Shown: one piece after another, positions 12,061-24,402 of the stretch
Layout of the letters: each line of letters starts with the position of its first letter
Position numbering within the stretch: the first letter of the stretch is position 1
Assembly (NCBI GenBank): GCA_030620095.1
Contig: JAUTXW010001351.1
Span: 930,001-994,000, forward strand
DNA length: 64,000 nt
Source: Kuschelorhynchus macadamiae
Lineage: Eukaryota; Arthropoda; Insecta; Coleoptera; Curculionidae
Reading direction: 5' to 3'
Position numbers and translations under genes: made by a program
Notes under the pieces: generated by a model
What the model was told of the DNA's origin: nothing
The model's input: only the letters and a program-made list of their open reading frames with translations
Database searches by the model: none

Positions 12061-14479
12061 TATAGTTCGTTACAATTAGTTTTCTTGTATTTCTGTAAAT
12101 ATTTTTAAATAAATTGTTACACCTAAGTATTGTCACGTTTCATCGTAAATAAACATAATACATGCTGTATACGTTTTCTAACGTACATACGAAGTTTACA
12201 AAGGTTCAAAGGTAATTACCATAGACATATTGGGGGAGAAGAAATTTCTGTTTTGATTTGAATGCGATCATATGTTCTCAAAATGGGTGATATTAGCTAT
12301 TTTACGTGAAAGAAAATTTATACTGGTTGATAATATTAAAATTAAATTTATAGGTGGTTCGTATATTGTAATCTCTGTGATATTTTATAATTTGTATATT
12401 ACTATTATTAAAAAATAATTATTCCAATAATTTGTTCTCTAAAGTCATACAAAGTCATTGCATAAAAAGCGATAACCCTGCATTTTTCGCAATCTTTGGG
12501 AACACAAATTTACGACACTGATAAGCCAGAATAGCGAACAAACCGATCTTGCTTTAAAACACCTAAGCTTGTATTGTTTTTGGGCGGCTACACTTTACAA
12601 TTCGAAATGTGGACCATTTAAGCCTAACGTTTCTTTTTACGAATAAGTTAAAATGTAATTGTTTTTCTGTATTGATTGGCGTACGCCGTACGAGATTCTG
12701 CCTAATATTTATTAATTTGTAAGTACCGTTAATTAACTATAAGTGATAATAAGACTTGTAATTATTGCTGTTTTATCAATTTATATTTATTTAGGCAGCA
12801 AACTTACATATCTTTTTTTCCTAAGGTACATATTCATAAATCTCGAGGCAAAACGGACGAATGCAGATTCCAAGAACACAGGTATACATACAGGTACATA
12901 TTGCTTTATGCATATTCTTACAATAAATGATTTTAAAATACTGAGTGTTTTGACGTCAGAATAAAGTAAACAAAAGTAAACGAGCTTAGATATTTTATGA
13001 ACAATGTAAAACATATATTAGGATGTTATTAAATGTTCCTGCTACAAAGCCGCGCTGACCCGATCCAAGTTGGCGCCGTACTGCAGATATTACTTTGCTT
13101 CTTCATGAAAAATATATTACTGGCGAAAATCTGAGGACTAAAAAAAAAACTCACTTCTCTACTTCGAGGAAAATCCTAATGTGCGTCCTTTAAATTCTAA
13201 AGTTTAAAAAACCCAAGCAACTTTATATTACCTCTCTCGGAGCCTTTAGGAGCTGGTGCCATGGTGCTATGCACCATCAAATAAAACATTTTAATTTTAA
13301 TTGGCAGTTAGACTAATGACAGAAGTAAAACAAATATTTGGCCACTGACATATTCGGTGAAAAGAAATGAAGTGTGTCAGGGTTGCTTAAAGATCGGTCC
13401 GACAAGAAGGATATATATTTTTTCTTTATCACACTTAACTGAAATACGTGTTTATTTAGTTTATTCAATCAAATATACACGATTTTATAAAAGAAACAAT
13501 ATCAGGTGTATGGTCTTCACTAATATATCTAAATTGAGGTTAACATAAAATTATGTTCTGCTTTATTATTATCTGCTTACAGTAATAATTTAGAGAGAAC
13601 GACTGCAGAGGCAGGTGCGAAATTCGTTTTTTGTTGCCGGATTGTGTGTTCTGAAATAAAAGTCGTTTAATACTTAGATATATATTTTATAATTTTGCAA
13701 GTTTTTAAACATGTAAAATAATAAAATAACAAGTATTTTCATTATTTACAACAAAATAAGTTCAATATTTTTTTTTCTCAGAAACAAGTAAGTTTTGACA
13801 CCCGGTTATATAAGGCTTTTTGCTTAAAATAGCCCGGATTTTTTACGGGTTAAAAATTGTGTAGTCATTTCTCTGTATATCAGTGTTTAAGATATTTTAC
13901 TCAAGTTTAATGATATGATGACCTAAGACACGTTTATTAAAGAGCGATCAATCAGAGGTTCTAAACAGATATTATGTGGGCACCATTCTCAACATATATG
14001 TAGAAATAGACTGGCTCATAAGCCTTGTGAATTGACCTGCTAAACAAACTGAACTAAAAGTGTATACTCAAAAGAAATAAAATATAATAAAAAACTAGTT
14101 TTATTTTAATGAGGAAGGCCGCTTTAGGAAGTTATTGATAAACAATATAAAATATATTAATATTGGTTGTAGAGATATATCCTCTTGTTGCGGTATCACC
14201 TCTTACTAAAAAAAGAGTAAAGTAAATTCATTCAATCAGTCGTTAGCTAGTGATCGGACAACTAACACCAACTGGAAAACCTCTAGGTATCGAGACTTGG
14301 GGGTAATTCGAAACGAAATTTTACCTGATAGGTAGTAAGACCTGTGGTATCTACGACGAAGTCCTCTATGCGGTAACTTACGGGAGAAGATTCCTTCTCC
14401 TTCTTCGAGGTGAACCGTTTGGTGTGACTTGAAGTTCTCACAGCCATTAGGACTTTTGTTACGTAGTTGAACTAAGAAT
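12061..14479. other. AT-rich interval, no recognised feature
   Basis: Only short frames without recognisable motifs. No repeats shared with the rest of the window were noticed. Confidence 0.4.
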
Positions 14480-15100
14480 TTTATTATTATCCCTCCGACG
14501 TGATATAAAGCCACCATCGAGTGAGTGGCACTTGTCCCTATTAAGTAAAAAAGGAGCAGCCACCCTGTAGGTGGTAAAGTTGGCTTTTACTTGAATGAAA
14601 TAATAGTGTGAGTCCCGGACCGACACCTACGAGAAAGGTGTCCGCTAAGCGCACCAGGTGGTGTAGAAGGAGATTGTGAAGAGTGTCTGGGTTTTTCGGT
14701 GTCTATGAGCCGAAGAACCTTGTAAAAGCTTAATTCCACCCATTCGTCCCATATTTTCCGATAACTCAATTATGGAAACCGGAATAAGGGATCAGATTCG
14801 GGTTATTAACACATACACTAGGGAAGATTTGTTTTTGAGAAACTGCACAGAGTGCTAACGGGTTTTTCACTGGATACGGACGGGAGAGTCCCGTGAGAAC
14901 AATATCGAGCTCATTCAAGTGGGGAAACCGGAATAAAAGGTCATGATCGAAATAACAACATATACTTAGAAAAAGGGAGACTGTAAGAGCTCTAGACGAG
15001 TGCTAATGGAAATTGCTGTGAGAATCGACGAAAGGGTCCCTTCAGAAGTATTCTAGAGCCCAGTGACCCTCATAGGTCTAAAGCACAAAAAGTTATATTC
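14480..15100. repeat. GC-richer tandem units of about 150 bp
   Basis: Units containing GGAAACCGGAATAA followed by a GAGAAACTG..AGAGTGCTAA block are seen at about 14773 and 14920. A more diverged unit lies upstream, with GAGATTGTGAAGAGTG near 14669. The spacing is about 147-170 bp. Base composition is clearly less AT-rich than the surroundings. The block lies directly upstream of short plus-strand coding-like sequence, so it could be the repeated 5' promoter region of a retrotransposon or a small satellite. Confidence 0.55.
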
Positions 15101-15201
15101 AGTTAAATTGTGATTAACGTTTGGGTAAGAAGTACCCATTCTCAATAAAAAAAAACGTAGATAAGACGTTTCGGTACCTGGATAATCAGGATCAGGTTCA
15201 A

Positions 15202-15512
15202 GGATGGATATTACCGACGAATACAACGAAAGGGAGTTAGGGGAGGAAGCCTGCGGTTTTGTGGCCGCAAAACCTCAGATGCCGCCTACGAACAAATCAG
15301 AGAAAATAGACAACAGGAAAGAAATGAAAAAGAGCAAGAAAACAGTAAATTGAGAAAAAACTACAGCTCTACTTGGGGGTCTGGCGAAGATCATGGGTAC
15401 TCTGCCCCGAGAGCAACAGAAAGTCAGCTCCGAGAGTCTAGACCTCGCTGGAGGTGATGAGCTAACGATAGCCCGCCCCGTAGACACTCGAGGGGACACC
15501 TTATCCCCCAAA
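15202..15512 (+). pseudogene. Coding-like remnant of unknown identity
   Basis: An ATG at about 15204 opens a 49-codon frame (MDITDEYNERELGEEACGF) that stops at about 15352. Other frames then continue with protein-like content: YEQIRENRQQERNEKEQE, and LAKIMGTLPREQQKVSSES up to the TAG near 15512. Charged, coiled-coil-like residues and a GC content above the flanks suggest a decayed gag-like N-terminal region. No zinc knuckle, RT or other diagnostic motif is present, so the family cannot be named. Confidence 0.3.
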
Positions 15513-16520
15513 TAGAGAGAAGAATCGACTGGAAATTGACAATCTTTTCAAGATAAATATCTTATTACCCCATCTTATAATTGTAATTATATTACATAGG
15601 GTACTCGATGTACTTAAACCATGTAGACAATTTATGACATCAAGTAATGTTTTTTTGTTATTTAAATAAAAATAAAGGAATATTCGATTGTACATTAAAA
15701 AACATTTTAGATTAAAATATAGATAAGTACATTAAAGGTAGTAGTAAAACACGATAACTCAAGTTCCAGGATATGCTCACAAAATCAGTTCCCATACATG
15801 AATGCTAACCCATAAACGTATTATAGATTCAGACCATGAGATTGGTTTAAATTGTGAAAACCAACAGGAAGCCAGAAATATATGAAAACATTCAAGGTTT
15901 CGACGGTTTTTTAAACAAGGATTTAAAAACTTTTACACTGAAAAACGTGTTATCTATATTTTAACTTTGTTTTGTTTCAAATTATTTGATTTGTTTTTGA
16001 TATATTTTTTTGGAATTAATATTGTAATTCATTTTTTATAATATAAAAAACAAGTATTTTTGAAAACCTTATATTAAAATAATACAAGAATGATATTCAG
16101 TTTTCATATTTTTATTTTATATTTTTTAGTTGATTGTTAATAGTAAATGCCTTATACATACCTGTATTCACTTCAGAAAACAAAAAGATAATAACATCTA
16201 AAGGAAGAAATTTATACTCCATCCATGAGTCGGTAGAACTTATGGATCTATAAGGTATTAAAAGTCTTCGACCTAACTTGAAGTTATGCGATGTGTACCA
16301 AAATGCTTTTCTGACATGACATGTCTTCTTGATAAATATTTTATATTGTTAAATTTTGAAAAAAACGAGTAACGGAACGTTACACACTAAATAGTTACGA
16401 GAAAAATGTCCCTAATAAACTGTATCAAGATGTATACTATATATTCCTCTTTTATGACAAGAAACATTGCAGCGTTTATTTTGTAAAATAAATCATACTA
16501 CACCAATCTTAAAACATTAA

Positions 16521-16608
<88 letters not shown>

Positions 16609-17219
16609 AAAAATACAAAACATTTGCTTGCACGAAGTTTCGAGTTGCTGCAGAGACGTGCATGACCAATCCTAACCATATTCTGTTCACATTTCGATAT
16701 TTAAAACTAGTCTTTAAAGTTTACTGCTAGTAAACTTTTGCTAAAATTTTACATAAAACTCAGATCCTCCTAGTTTGATTGCTATACGCAAAATTTGTTT
16801 ATTTCTATTTACCCCTCTCGTGTTTTATTATATTTACTCCTCTGTCAAACCTCTAGAAATAACATGCATTTATGTATGTCTGCAAAAATTAACATCCTAC
16901 GTCGTATGCCGAGCGATAAATCTAAAAATTTATTTTTTCTATGTAAAATGAGTAAAAAAAGTCTAAACCTATACAAAATGAGCTCCTATCCCTCCGTATT
17001 GAGTAGGGACGGTTTATGTTTGGACAGATGAGGAAAGCTCTAGGTCTAAGTATAAAGTTCTGATAAATTAAACCATGCTTGCCCTAAGGATTCCAGGCTC
17101 TGCAATATAGGTCGCGGGTCAGATAATCTCCGGTACCTTTATAGAGAATGCGTTAGTACCGTCACAGCTATTATTATATGGCTATAACTGCTATATATTT
17201 TTATGTGTCGGACACTCGA
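15513..17219. other. AT-rich interval with one (TA)n array
   Basis: No recognised gene. A (TA)n array lies inside. Frames at 16795-17031 have no recognisable content. Confidence 0.4.
16523..16606. repeat. (TA)n microsatellite
   Basis: About 80 bp of uninterrupted TA repeats. Confidence 0.95.
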
Positions 17220-17239
17220 TGGTGTAGGGGCTTCCTATG

Positions 17240-17345
17240 GTGTTCAACTAATAGCCGAGCTGGCTGAGTTGACCGATTGTGCGTGAACTGGAATAACGTG
17301 TGTCATCGTCGGATTCTCTCACGGGAAATTTTGGGACCGCTTTAT
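17240..17345 (+). mobile_element. Possible tRNA-derived SINE head
   Basis: TAGCCGAGCTGG at about 17252 fits a polymerase III A box. About 45 bp further on, the TCGGATTCTC segment, flanked by GTG.. and CACGGG, looks like a damaged B box and T-arm. The sequence between them (GTTGACCGATTGTGCGTGAACT) is laid out like D-arm and anticodon-arm sequence. The B box is imperfect and no 3' tail or target-site duplication could be shown. Confidence 0.4.
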
Positions 17346-18261
17346 TGCACAATTTTTTTGTTCGTGGAAACTTAAATACAGCTTTAATGGATAACATCGA
17401 AAAGAATGATATTTACTGCCTAAACCTTTATATTTCAGCAAATTGGTGCTTTTCTCAGCGCGTGATCTCAGAAAAGCAGTCCTTTCTGGATGTTTCCTGG
17501 ATTGATAAAAAAAGGTATTCAATTGCCATAACTGTCACGTGATTTAAGTACTTTAAACCTAATTATATAACTCTATTTGAAAAAAAAATTTACTCACGAT
17601 TTCTTGGAATAATGGTGACAGCATATTCTACAGTTGTGTCGGCAATTACGCCAGAAAAGCTTCGATTTAAGGAGCTACTGTGTGAGACACTTCCAGAATT
17701 TATGAAATTCACTAAAAGCATTTAGTAAGACATTTTGTGATTTTTTATGTCATACCGGACTACAAAAGCTACACATCCAAACTGAGAAAAAAGAATGTTT
17801 TGGTAAACGTATTTTAGTGCCGATTAAGGTAGGGCTCGATCGCCTTACTACTTAACATTTTAGTGGTGAAAACCTTTTTCTTTTATTAAAAAGGAAAAAT
17901 TAAGGAAATAAAAAATCTTAGGAAACTTTTTTTATAAGAACCAAAATTCAGGCATCTTAGCAATTTTTGTTTTACTAGATGAAAACAAGAAAACTTGGAT
18001 AGATATCCTTGGTGGATATTTAAGAATAACAGCATATTTACGATTTGTTATAATATAACCAAAATAAAATACTTTTTAACTGTCTGTATTAAGAATCAAT
18101 TTTAACTGAACATATGTGAAATTGCAGAAAAGAGCAGATTAATCTAACTAGGAATGCCGTTCCTAAAAACGGTTAACATCCTCTCTTCATACTAAAATGC
18201 ATTCAAGATAAATATATTTATTGCTTATTACCTACCTTACGTGAAAGGGAAGGATTTTAAT
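17346..18261. other. AT-rich interval, no recognised gene
   Basis: A short stretch near 17600-17720 reads FLGIMVTAYSTVVSAITPEKL on the plus strand, but the family is not recognised. Nothing else is supported. Confidence 0.35.
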
Positions 18262-19472
18262 CGTGCATAGCTACGTGATAAACTACTGACGGGATTAATT
18301 TCTAATTTTGGTCAAAAATTAAAAGTGATATTGGGATAACCTGCTAACATTGTGGTAAAAATCCAATATGGCAAAACAAAGGCGCGGCCTAGTGAAACGT
18401 TACTAAAAAACTGGTTACCCAATTTATCTCATATCACGAATCCAACATGGCGGAACAAAATGGCTGCATAACAAAATATTTAAAAATTCAGCCTGAGAAA
18501 ACTATTTAATAAACTGATTTCAAATTGTGTGCCTTAACTAATTGTAGCACAGAGATAAACTAGCAAAATTGTGACGCAAATTTAAGGTAGCGCAACAAAA
18601 TGGCGACCAAATATTGGTAATCGAAAAAAATCAAGGTTTCAATATGTTCACGTTTTAGCGTACCTAGATCCCAAAAAAAATATTTTTACAATTTCGTCGG
18701 TCCGTCTATCGGTTTGCCTGTCTATCTCTCAGTTCGCGGATAGCTTAAAAACTACTTTTCAGATTCATTTTAAGTTTTAGTAAAAAATTAAGTGTTATAT
18801 GGGAATATACCTGGTAATATTTTGGTAAAAATCTAATATGCCCGAAGCAGATGGCGGTCTAGTGAAACGTTAAAAAATTATTACTAAAAAACTAATTAAC
18901 TAATATACCACAAATGTTGCACAAAAAACAGGTGTACATAGGAATGAACTGGTATTTTGGTATAAATATAAGACAGCAAAAAAAAAAGGCGGCGTAATAA
19001 ATTTTTTAAAAATCGACGTGAAAAAACAACTACTTACTAGATTAATTTCAGATGTTGTGCAAGCATTAGGTGTGATGTAAAGATGAACTGGTAAAATTGT
19101 GGTGCCAAATCAAGATGGAGGAACAAAATGGCGATCAAATACATTCTTTAAAAAATTAACGTAAAAAAATCGTATTTAATTGAATTTAAATTTTGCAGAA
19201 AATATAAATGTGATACAGGGATAAAATGATATGAGTTCATCATGACGTATAAAAATGATGGTATGTGTCAATGTAAAACAACGTATTGAATTTATTTTAA
19301 ATTACGTTTAAGAATCAAGTGTAGCATTATTAGAAAAAAAATATTGGTAGGAATCCATCATAAAGGAACAAAATGAAGCCCAATAAAATTGTTTGAAAAG
19401 GCAGTAATTACTATGTACTGAACTAAATTGGCCCATACTTCACTATTCCTAATAAAAGTAAATATTCATAAC
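18262..19472 (+). repeat. Solo array of the foldback-arm subrepeat family
   Basis: Built of units of about 130-140 bp, each with an AAATTTTG..CAAAAATTAA start, a GTGATA.GGGATAA.CTGGTAA core and an AACAAAATGGCGGCC-type end (near 18372, 18455, 18594, 18845, 18980 and 19122). One longer unit (18640-18790) contains the CGTCGGTCCGTCTATCGG / GATAGCTTAAAAACTACT spacer. It ends in CACTATTCCTAATAAAAG and ATTCATAAC, the same terminus as the arms at 33728 and 58110. No inverted partner arm was found to the left. Confidence 0.75.
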
Positions 19473-19482
19473 AAGGGAACAT

Positions 19483-19505
19483 CCTCTATAAACACTTTAT
19501 AGAGG
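19483..19505. other. Perfect 10 bp hairpin just outside the array terminus
   Basis: CCTCTATAAA, a CAC loop, then TTTATAGAGG. It lies about 10 bp beyond the end of the array. It could be a transcription-independent palindrome or a transposon end. No CTRR follows, so a Helitron 3' end is not supported. Confidence 0.5.
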
Positions 19506-21122
19506 AAAATTCATTATACTTAAGCAGATTCTGTTTACATGCTTTCTACCATTTATGATACTTTCACATCTATCGACACAAATGTTCTGATGTTTAAGAT
19601 ATGTTTAGAAGTATTTGAAGTTTCAATTAAATAAATAAAGCGACCTACATATTTGCTTCTGTAAGTTTAAATTATGTTTTAAAGAAAATGTACATTAAAT
19701 GTTAAATTCTATTAAACTAGTTATGATTTTTGACAACTTTTATAATGCGTGTTAACTTGGATGTCAATAGTGTCAAGGAATTATTAACTACGTTGTATGA
19801 AATGTATGGTCTATGAATTACACGTTAGTTTATGGCGATGAATCAGTGTGTAAATACCTACAATTATTATATTAATTTTCTGATTGGAAAAATTGTAAGC
19901 TCTATTTTTGAAATAGATATTATATTTAGAATTTCTTCAAAACTAAATAGTGACACAATTTTAACCAATATTTGAGTAGCACTATAATTTTAAAAGCTGG
20001 AAAAACAGTGATGAGTAAACTGTGGGGACTGGCACTATATTTATAAATATACAAATTTACAGTTCTTAGTGCCTGTTTCCACTAAAAACCAATCAAAGTG
20101 AGAGCATGTGCTTAGAAATAGAAAATAATAAAATGTAGATGTATGTCTGTCATTTTATATTATGATTTGTTTTATTAACGTTCTATCGATTAGGCTTTGA
20201 ATTACAATTTTAATCTCCACATCAAAATTTTCTACTTGATATTAAATATAGATATAACGTTCCCATGTAATTTAGTTCAGTTAAGTAAAATCTACTTGCA
20301 GTACGCCTGAAATCATATCTCTTAAAGACATATGTTCTAAATATGGATAAATACATAATCGCATTTACCTATCTGTCACTGGAAAGTAATTTACATTCGT
20401 TCTCTGCATAGCAGGTATACTCTGTTCGCGTGATAGCTTCTCGTGTACATTTGCATAATACGGAGAATTTAGTTAGTTGATTTATAATCTCGTTTTATGT
20501 ACAACCAGTCTAAATATTCGCGGTCCTTGGGATAAATCTAGTATATAAATATTGAAATAGAAACCGGATAACATAGTAAAATAAGCAATATTTTATATAT
20601 AAACCTGATATCTCGTATAAAACAAAAAGTAAAAATAAAACTATATACAAAGCAAAAATTCGCCATGAAATATAGGTTAAAACTATACAAAATTTGGGTA
20701 AGATCCATACATTTTTTTCTACTTTTTGATCTATATTAATTTTTAGTATCCCTGAAAGCATTTGAGAAGATATCTGCAAATTTCCGGACCCAGGTGAGAT
20801 TAAAAAAGTCCGTCTGGCGTTGCTTTGGCAAGGCTAAAGTTTTTAAAGTAAAAAAAAATTTATTCCACAATTGAATTTTCCCAATTTCTTAACTTTGAAT
20901 TAAAAAATAATGTACATCTGTGTGTTGTGGCAAAAATATAAAGTTTTTTACCTATCCAATTATTTTTGAAGAAATATGTTATTTAAATTACCATTTTTTA
21001 TAAATTTCATTCAAACTTTTGTCGTTTTTATTATATGACCCATGACGAAGTGATAAAAGTATTTCGAAGGTTGGGCCAAATAAAAATATAACGTAAATCA
21101 ATTTCCCCCTCACTTTCTTAAG
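19506..21122. other. AT-rich interval, no recognised feature
   Basis: No frame with recognisable motifs and no repeats shared within the window. Confidence 0.4.
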
Positions 21123-21385
21123 TTGCACGGCCGTAAATCAAGACGCATGTTGGCACTGCTGTTTTGAATTTTAAAATGTCGGCTAAAAGTTCATAATTTT
21201 TACTCTCAAATACACCTAGAAATCAATGTTCAGTTGAATTTGCACAAATGACAAAATTCGCCCGCCATGTTGGCGTCGCCATTTTGAATTTTTTAATGTT
21301 GAATAAAATTCGAAATTTTGTCTTTAAATACCCCTAACTACCGATTTTCAGTCAAATCAGACCATAAATAACAATATTTGTCCAA
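21123..21385. repeat. Two tandem units of about 120 bp
   Basis: GCATGTTGGC..TGTTTTGAATTTT at about 21146 recurs at about 21266 as CCATGTTGGCGTCGCCATTTTGAATTTT, followed by matching AAATTC, CTCAAATACACCTA/CTTTAAATACCCCTA and TTTTCAGT segments. The units again contain GCCATTTTG, like the foldback arms, but are otherwise different. Confidence 0.6.
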
Positions 21386-21689
21386 CAACCAAATAAACAG
21401 AAAGGAATGATGCATGACAAGAAAGATATTTTTATTTATTCGTTAAAATGCTAACCTTGTATCGTTTCTGTCTAAACGAAATTATTATTAAATGAGTAAA
21501 ATCGAGTCTTTTAGGTACGTGGATCATTTTATACGCACAGAAAAATGTCTTAAACATAATAGTATTTTTTAAGATTAATTTCATGCGGTAGGGTGCATCC
21601 AACAAATACAACAATAATACGCCATTAAGTTATCGTTTGCAAGTTCCCTATTGAATTAATGGAAATATTTGTCTGAATAAGAAGTAAAA

Positions 21690-22020
21690 ATGCTTCGGGC
21701 TGGGACGCCATGCATTGAAAATATTTTCATATATTGTTATGTGATAAATGTTTTGTATAAAATTATTAATGTGTCTTTTGTGTCGGATGTGTTCCAGTAT
21801 GCCTTAAAAAATGACATCATTATAACATTGTTTAAAAATGAAGAAAAAACTTTATCGAAGATCGTCAAAAATATTAACGAAGATAGTTAAGAAGCATATG
21901 CAGAAACGCAAGGTTTTGAGAACGGCGCAGTTTGGCTTCCAGCCTAGGAAGAGTACAATTATGCTATTTTTTTCTTTTTGTAATCTCTTTACTTACGTGT
22001 AATGATAAGGAATGCTTTTG
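21690..22020 (+). pseudogene. Decayed LINE reverse transcriptase fragment
   Basis: Plus-strand frames give VSFVSDVFQYALKN, then KKHMQKRKVL and RTAQFGFQPRKST. These correspond closely to SFVSGVFPCCLKK, KKHMITFMEKHKIL and STAQFGFQPRKNT of the LINE at 50291-55140, so it is a relic of the same or a sister family. It covers only the fingers region of the RT, has several stops and frameshifts, and ends before the catalytic motifs. Confidence 0.7.
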
Positions 22021-22449
22021 TTCATTAGGGTACCTAAATATGTTTTGGTGATTTTTAAACTCAATATGTCTAAAAAGATAACATAATTTCATCATTTTCA
22101 GTATTTTAATACTTTATATGTGCGTCTGAAGTTTCTGGGGAGTCAATTTTAAGAATATCCATCAAAAAATCAAATACTAATTTAAAAATTCATATTAAAA
22201 TTGGTAATCTAAAAATAAGTGTGTGCTTGGACACTTTTTACATGCCATATTTTACACAAAATTTAATTGTCATAAACGTACTGAAGAATTTATTACTATT
22301 TCCTATGTCTGTAATAGAGCCATAATATTTCAAAATTTCGAAAGTGTCAAATTTTTTACTAGGAATGAATAAAACAGCAATAAGCCTCCTCTAAAGAGGT
22401 AAGAACCAATACCAATACATGACGATTTTATCAAAAAATAAACGTTTCC

Positions 22450-22960
22450 AATATATCTCATTTTGTGAGAGTAAATCAAAAATTTTAAATCAGAATTTGA
22501 TTTCTTAGCGGACTGTCTTAAGAATTGGTTACACCCGAAAATTCTCAGATGCCAGATAAAGTTTAACAACTCACCACTAACATACGCTATATACATTAAG
22601 ACAATTTCAGTTATATCTCATCTAGGGTCACCCAGTACGGTCAACTGAAAAAGTGAAATCAGAACTTGGTTTCTTAGCGCACTGACTTAAGAATTGGTTA
22701 AACCCGAAAAAACTCAGATGCCAGATAAAGTGTCACAACTCACCCACTTGACGGTATTTGGAAGCTTTCAGAAAAATGATAAACATTCACAAACCAAATG
22801 GTATAAGAAATAAGAAACTTCGGTTGAATGAGCCGTAAAAACAGGTAACATATAGTGTTCAGTAGTCTACACCATTAAAACAATTTCAATCGCATCTCAT
22901 CTTGGGTCATTCAGTACAGTCAATTGAAAAAGGGAAACTATACTGATGATAAATATTACA
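22450..22960. repeat. Three diverged tandem units
   Basis: A TATCTCAT..GGGTCA..CAGTACGGTCAACTGAAAAAG-type start occurs at about 22455 (worn), 22612 and 22886. The GATTTCTTAGCG.ACTG..TTAAGAATTGGTTA block with CTCAGATGCCAGATAAAGT occurs at about 22499 and 22667. Spacing is about 165 bp, then about 275 bp. There is no coding content. Confidence 0.6.
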
Positions 22961-24402
22961 ACCGGACAAGGACATGTCACAGTTAAGAACTGCCCGGCCC
23001 AAAAGATGATCTACCTGATAAGCTTCGGAGACAACTTACCTATCGTTGAAAGTGAATTTACCTATGCCTTATTGGGCCCTTTAGTATAAGGGAGACTACT
23101 ATGCGCCGAAAAATTATAAAACTTCAAAAGAACCGCCACTTCTTGAGGTGTGACCCTAGTTATTAAAAAAATATATACTATAATATATAAATTAAGAAAT
23201 AAAAATCTTCGGTCGCATAAAAGATAAATTAACAAAAAGTTTTTACACCCTTTTTAACCCTGGTAGCCGAACCTAGATTGGATATCATTTGGCCATTTCA
23301 AAATCATTCAATTTTTTTTTATTAGCGCGGAGCAATAATTGTTGAGCACTTTAGTTTACTTGACTTGTATCGAGAATAAGATGGAGACATAATTTATTTA
23401 GAGTTCAAAGAAAATGAAAAAAACACTTGAGAAGACATGCTAATAAGGCCAAGGAAAAGGTCCGTAATTCGTAACATGCAATAAACTTTGGGATCAATAA
23501 TATTCTTAACTTAATAACATAACAGGTATGTTGTCGTCGCCCAAAATTAGTCATTTTAGTATCAGCCTGGTGCCACCATTAGTAACAGAGACAAAATATC
23601 CGATATAAATCCATTTTTATGCAAGCTGTCGATTCATAAATAATAAAACTTTATTTAAAAGCATTGTTGGTTTTTATGTATCCTCTTAAACCCAAGCTCA
23701 AATGAAGCACACTTAAAACTAAACACAATAAAACTTGTTTCGCGTTGGTGTAAGCCATTTAATCGAGACTTTAATGTATACTGGCACATAAACATTTCAA
23801 GATTTATTCTTTAGAACTTGAATATAGTTATGGTGTACTTCGGCGTTATGTTCATAAACCAAGACGTCATTTATTTCGATCGTATATTTGAACTCCTAAC
23901 AAAAAAGTTATTAGGTTTTAAAGAGATTTATAGATTTATTTCTGCAAAGCTAAACATACCGATCAATTAAACTTTTACGTACTTTTATCAGGGATTTATG
24001 GAGGAGAGGTAAAACTATATATCGCCCACCTACAAGAAGTACTTGCAGCTATATGGAATATTTTGTGATTTTAAAGATTCTTGACATAACTTACAAGACA
24101 ACGAAATTTCTATACCAGCACATACATTTTATGTTTAAAGGCAAAGTTATAAAAAACTTGCGTGGTATTTAAAAGGATTAATACGTTAATTAGTAAATTA
24201 AAGTAAGTCTTGTTAGAAATATTCACAGGGCACAAAGCTGTGTCCCAGTGAAGCCTGACATACCAATATTCCAGAAAAAGAGACCCATAAATTAAATCTT
24301 AAGACTGTTAACGTAAACACTCATATATTGATATGGACGTTTTACCCATGAAGTGAATATTGGTTTTTAAACAGTCTTTTAGAATGCTCTGATACGTACA
24401 TA
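22961..24402. other. AT-rich interval, no recognised feature
   Basis: No recognisable frames or repeats. Confidence 0.4.

Noticed and set aside
12743..13014. Overlapping frames of 73-75 codons on both strands
   Set aside because: No motif or codon-use signal. They are mutual shadows in AT-rich DNA.
19483..19520. Helitron 3' end (hairpin followed by CTRR)
   Set aside because: The hairpin is perfect, but no CTRR with an A/T insertion site follows at the usual distance.
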